DNA of 37,532 nt from positions 1 to 37,532 of the forward strand of contig NZ_CANLQB010000018.1 of assembly GCF_947493125.1 (NCBI RefSeq), read 5' to 3'. Shown here one piece after another: positions 34,926 to 37,532 of this stretch (positions are counted from its first letter, which is position 1; every line of letters begins with the position of its first letter). Under the pieces are notes generated by a model, which worked only from the letters and a program-made list of their open reading frames with translations, did not search any database and was not told where the DNA came from. Source of the DNA: an uncultured Roseobacter sp. (GTDB taxonomy: Bacteria; Pseudomonadota; Alphaproteobacteria; Rhodobacterales; Rhodobacteraceae). The position numbers and the translations under genes were made by a program.

Positions 34926-36407
34926 GTGTCGGCACTTCTGGCGGCCACGCCGCTCGCCGTGATCTTGATCGGGATGGGCGTGTTGCGCCGATCTGCCGTC
35001 TATGCGGGGTCGGTGGGTCTCGCGCTCGCCCTGCTCTTGGCACTGACCGTCTTTCAACCGATGACCTCACTCGGTCATGGACCCTTGCATCTTTTGCGCG
35101 GTGTCGTTGCCGAAGCGGCACATACCACGGCGACGATCCTTTGGATCATCCTGCCGGCCCTGGCGATCTTCGAGTACCAGCGCAAGACCGGTGCGATCAC
35201 TCGCATCCGTGACACCCTGGCATCCTTGACAACAGACCGCCGGCTTCAGGCCATTCTGATCGCGTGGTTTTTCGGATTGTTCATGGAGGGCGCGGCGGGC
35301 TTCGGAACCCCGGTCGCACTCGCCGCACCGCTTCTTGTCGGCCTGGGGTATTCCCCGGTCAGAGCGGTTGTTCTGGCGTTGCTTGGCCATGCGGCAGGCG
35401 TGTCGTTTGGTGCCGTTGGTACGCCGGTTCTCCCGCAGGCATCAATTTCGGACTTGGACGCAGGAGATATCGCGGGCAAAACCGCGGCCTAGCACGCCAT
35501 CTGCGGTCCGGTCCTTCTGCTGGCAATGGTGCGGCTTGCTTCGGGTGCATCCTTGTCGCGGCACGACGTCGGTTGGACCGCTGTCGCCGCGCTTTGCTTT
35601 CTTGTCCCATCGCTGGCTCTGGCATCGACAATCGGGCCTGAACTGCCAACGCTCGGCGGCGCATTGATCGGCGCCTTTGCCTTCATTGCGCTCCTGCCAC
35701 GCCGCACCCCGCGAGTGCTTGATCTGCGTCAGATCCTATCGGATCTCGCCCCATACGTTCTGATCCTCCTGCTGGTTCTGCTCACACGGCTGATCGGCCC
35801 TCTGCAGGACGCGCTCGGCGGTTTTTCAATTGGCTGGAGACTCGACGCGATTTACACGGGCACGTTCCAGCCCCTTTATCATCCTGGGACAGCGCTCGTC
35901 TTCGGGCTCGTTCTGGGCGCCATTGCGTCGGGTGAAACGCGCGTGTTGCCCGCTGCAGGGATGGCCGCTCTCCGGCGCCTGCTCCCGGTAGCGCTGGCCT
36001 TGCTCGTCATGCTGACGCTCTCGCGACTTATGGTTCACGCAGGCATGATCGACGCGCTGGCGACCGCCGCGGCAAGCGTTGGACCTGCATGGCCAATCGT
36101 AGCGCCTCTTGTGGGCGCGCTCGGCACTTTCATCACCGGTTCCGCCACCGCATCGAACATACTGTTCACCCAGCTGCAGGTTTCGACGGCGACGAACCTC
36201 GCATATCCGACGTCACTTCTTGCTGCCGCACAGGGCTTCGGCGCAGCAATCGGAAACGTCGTTGCGCCTCACAATATTATCGCCGGAAGCGCAACCGTGG
36301 GTCTGACCGGACGGGAGGGTGACGTGCTGGCACGTACCCTCGTCCCTTGCCTTCTCTATGCGGTCCTTGGTGGATTGGTCACTTACCTCGGTCTCTATCT
36401 CTTCTGA
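34926..36407 (+). pseudogene. lctP: LctP-type lactate permease interrupted by an amber codon
   Basis: From a GTG at 34926 the frame runs to a TAG at 35490-35492, then continues in the same frame to a TGA at 36407; together 492 residues. Both halves are the lactate permease family: FGLFMEGAAGFGTPVALAAP and GHAAGVSFGAVGTPVLP before the stop, ALGTFITGSATASNILFTQL and GNVVAPHNIIAGSATVGLTG after it. About a dozen hydrophobic segments are visible, so it is an inner-membrane protein. The sequence around the stop (GKTAA-stop-HAICGP) suggests a single CAG to TAG change. Otherwise the gene is undamaged; it is either a very young pseudogene or a sequencing error. Confidence 0.85.
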
Positions 36408-36503
36408 CCGGTAGGCGATCCCTCTACTCGAGCACACTGACACCACCCCAAGGAACGATGTTTGATTGTCATCTCCCCCGGAGGAGCACACGAACTGCCG
36501 CCG

Positions 36504-37115
36504 CTATGAGGCGATTTTCTGCCGTCTTCGGCGCAGGGCCACGAAGGACAGTGTCGCCGCAAAGAGAACTCCTCCCGTGGCAGGAAGCGGGATCGGTGCG
36601 ACTGACGCAACCGGCGCCACGGTCAGTGTCGCGGAAACGGGCTGGAACCCCGTACCGAAGGCGAAGAAGGTATCGGCCGTACCGAACTCACCTTCGAGGG
36701 TCGCGAGCAGGCTGTTGCCGAAGCTGCCGGCCTCGGTTCCGCCAACCGATCCGATCAGAAATTCCAGTGTATCCGGGCCCGTGTCGGAGAACACATAACC
36801 AAAGTCACTCGATAGCCCGGACAGAAATGGCACCGGTGAAATGCCGGGTCCGATGTTCAGCGCAAAGGTATCCGCTGTTCGGTCTGTCCCGATTATACCC
36901 GACAGGCTGGCAATAAGGCCCGAACCTGCCGCAGGATCGGTCGAGACGCCCCCTGCCCCGTTGAAGAAAGAAAATGCACCCGGAACTGACGTGAATGTGC
37001 CGGACACCGTGACGACGGGTGCGGGTTTTGTATCGAGCCCCAGCGTCGCAGTGAGCCCGACGCCCGCGCTGAGCAACCACGTTGCGATGATTGCCAATGA
37101 TGTTGTTTTTTTCAT
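36504..37115 (-). CDS. VPLPA-CTERM (PEP-CTERM-like) sorted surface protein
   Basis: 203 residues from the ATG at 37115. A signal peptide (MKKTTSLAIIATWLLSAGVG) is followed by a Gly/Ser/Thr-rich extracellular part. The C-terminal sorting tail has IPLPATGG, a membrane segment (VLFAATLSFVALR) and a basic end RRRRQK. This is the VPLPA form of PEP-CTERM tails, handled by an exosortase and frequent in Rhodobacterales. The exosortase is not in the window. The gene lies 29 bases after the Calx-beta/RTX-like gene on the same strand. Function of the body is unknown; such proteins are often linked to exopolysaccharide or biofilm. Confidence 0.85.
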   Translation of the reverse strand: MKKTTSLAIIATWLLSAGVGLTATLGLDTKPAPVVTVSGTFTSVPGAFSFFNGAGGVSTDPAAGSGLIASLSGIIGTDRTADTFALNIGPGISPVPFLSGLSSDFGYVFSDTGPDTLEFLIGSVGGTEAGSFGNSLLATLEGEFGTADTFFAFGTGFQPVSATLTVAPVASVAPIPLPATGGVLFAATLSFVALRRRRQKIAS

Positions 37116-37144
37116 TACCTTATCCCCTAAAAAACCAGTTCAAG

Positions 37145-37532
37145 TTACACGAACGAGAACTCGTCGCCTGTGACGCCGACGAGTACGATCAGATCCATAT
37201 CCGCACCATCCAAGAACAGATAGGTGGAGTTGCCGAGCTCTTGGCTGGTGAAGCCGCGCTCTCCCAGATCGAGTGAGTCTCCTTCCAGCTCATCATAATC
37301 GAGGATCGTGAGCACATCCCGAGCACCCGCCTGATCCGTGAAGACGAACTCGTCCGCGCCGCCAGCACCGATGACCTGGTCAAGCGGCCCGCCGAGCGCG
37401 TCGATACGTTCGTCGCCCTCGGTGCCGACCAGGAAATCCATGCCGGTTGTCCCAAAGAGCGTCGGCAGCGGCGCGCTGTCGTCGTTCAGGATCGTCGCCG
37501 TGCCCGTGTCATCCGCAAGCGTCGCGTTGTCC
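37145..37532 (-). CDS. C-terminus of a Calx-beta/RTX-like secreted protein (partial)
   Basis: The last 128 residues of a frame entering from the right edge. It begins with the end of a Calx-beta-like repeat (ADDTGTATILNDDS), then MDFLVGTEGDERIDALGGPL and GAGGADEFVFTDQAGARD, resembling RTX-type calcium-binding nonapeptides, and a C-terminal Asp-rich region with DYDELEGDSLDLGERGF typical of type I secretion substrates. It is probably a large secreted or surface protein. The N-terminus is outside the window. Confidence 0.78.
   Translation of the reverse strand, partial: DNATLADDTGTATILNDDSAPLPTLFGTTGMDFLVGTEGDERIDALGGPLDQVIGAGGADEFVFTDQAGARDVLTILDYDELEGDSLDLGERGFTSQELGNSTYLFLDGADMDLIVLVGVTGDEFSFV

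Noticed and set aside
34926-36407. Amber codon as pyrrolysine or programmed readthrough, prompted by the MttB homologue
   Set aside because: The MttB-like gene has no in-frame TAG, no pyl genes are in view, and lactate permeases are not known to contain pyrrolysine.
1-37532. CRISPR array, riboswitch or rRNA
   Set aside because: No regularly spaced repeats, no recognisable riboswitch core in the leaders read by eye, and no rRNA segments were seen.

Overview
The window looks like a chromosomal (or large-replicon) segment of a marine alphaproteobacterium of the Rhodobacterales/Roseobacter type. The reasons are its moderately high GC, several long dimethylglycine-dehydrogenase-like flavoproteins with a folate-binding GcvT half, a protein with a VPLPA-CTERM sorting tail, and a Calx-beta/RTX-like protein end. 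This placement is inferred from gene content; no rRNA is present.

Bases 1-9607 hold the most coherent unit. Reading leftwards from 8470 are a glycine-betaine-type ABC importer (binding protein, ATPase, long permease), two different tandem ureohydrolases (agmatinase/arginase family) joined by an ATGA overlap, a DMGDH-like flavoprotein, and the first codons of a further gene that leaves the window at base 1. A LysR regulator is divergent at 8669. A closely similar AT-rich motif lies in the LysR/importer gap and again in front of the flavoprotein gene. My reading is an uptake and breakdown route for a methylated guanidino compound: import, removal of urea, then oxidative N-demethylation. The substrate is not known from sequence.

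Bases 9.6-19.2 kb alternate working genes with mobile-element debris. There are IS110, IS1182-like and IS3 remnants, and the decayed 3' part of what looks like a STAND/NACHT-type defence gene. Between them sit a second DMGDH-like gene, a divergent MttB-family (non-pyrrolysine) methyltransferase gene, and a second LysR gene that converges on the latter.

Bases 19.2-28.1 kb are intact metabolic genes: a third DMGDH-like flavoprotein; a leftward trio encoding a 2-hydroxyacid (glyoxylate/hydroxypyruvate-type) reductase, a gamma-glutamyltransferase and a GlcD-like FAD oxidase; a secreted SH3-like protein; a quinone-oxidoreductase-like protein; and tRNA-Gln(UUG). A large, nearly perfect stem-loop lies at 21814-21888.

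From the tRNA to about 33.6 kb the DNA is strongly eroded. It holds a large serine recombinase C-terminus, a ParB-like fragment, a PDR/VanB-type reductase whose end runs into the debris, a broken fatty acid hydroxylase/sterol desaturase-like gene, a small cupin and the tail of an FAD amino-acid-oxidase-like gene. Then come ldhA-like D-lactate dehydrogenase and an LctP-type lactate permease interrupted by one amber codon. The window ends with a leftward pair: the C-terminus of a Calx-beta/RTX-like protein and the VPLPA-CTERM protein.
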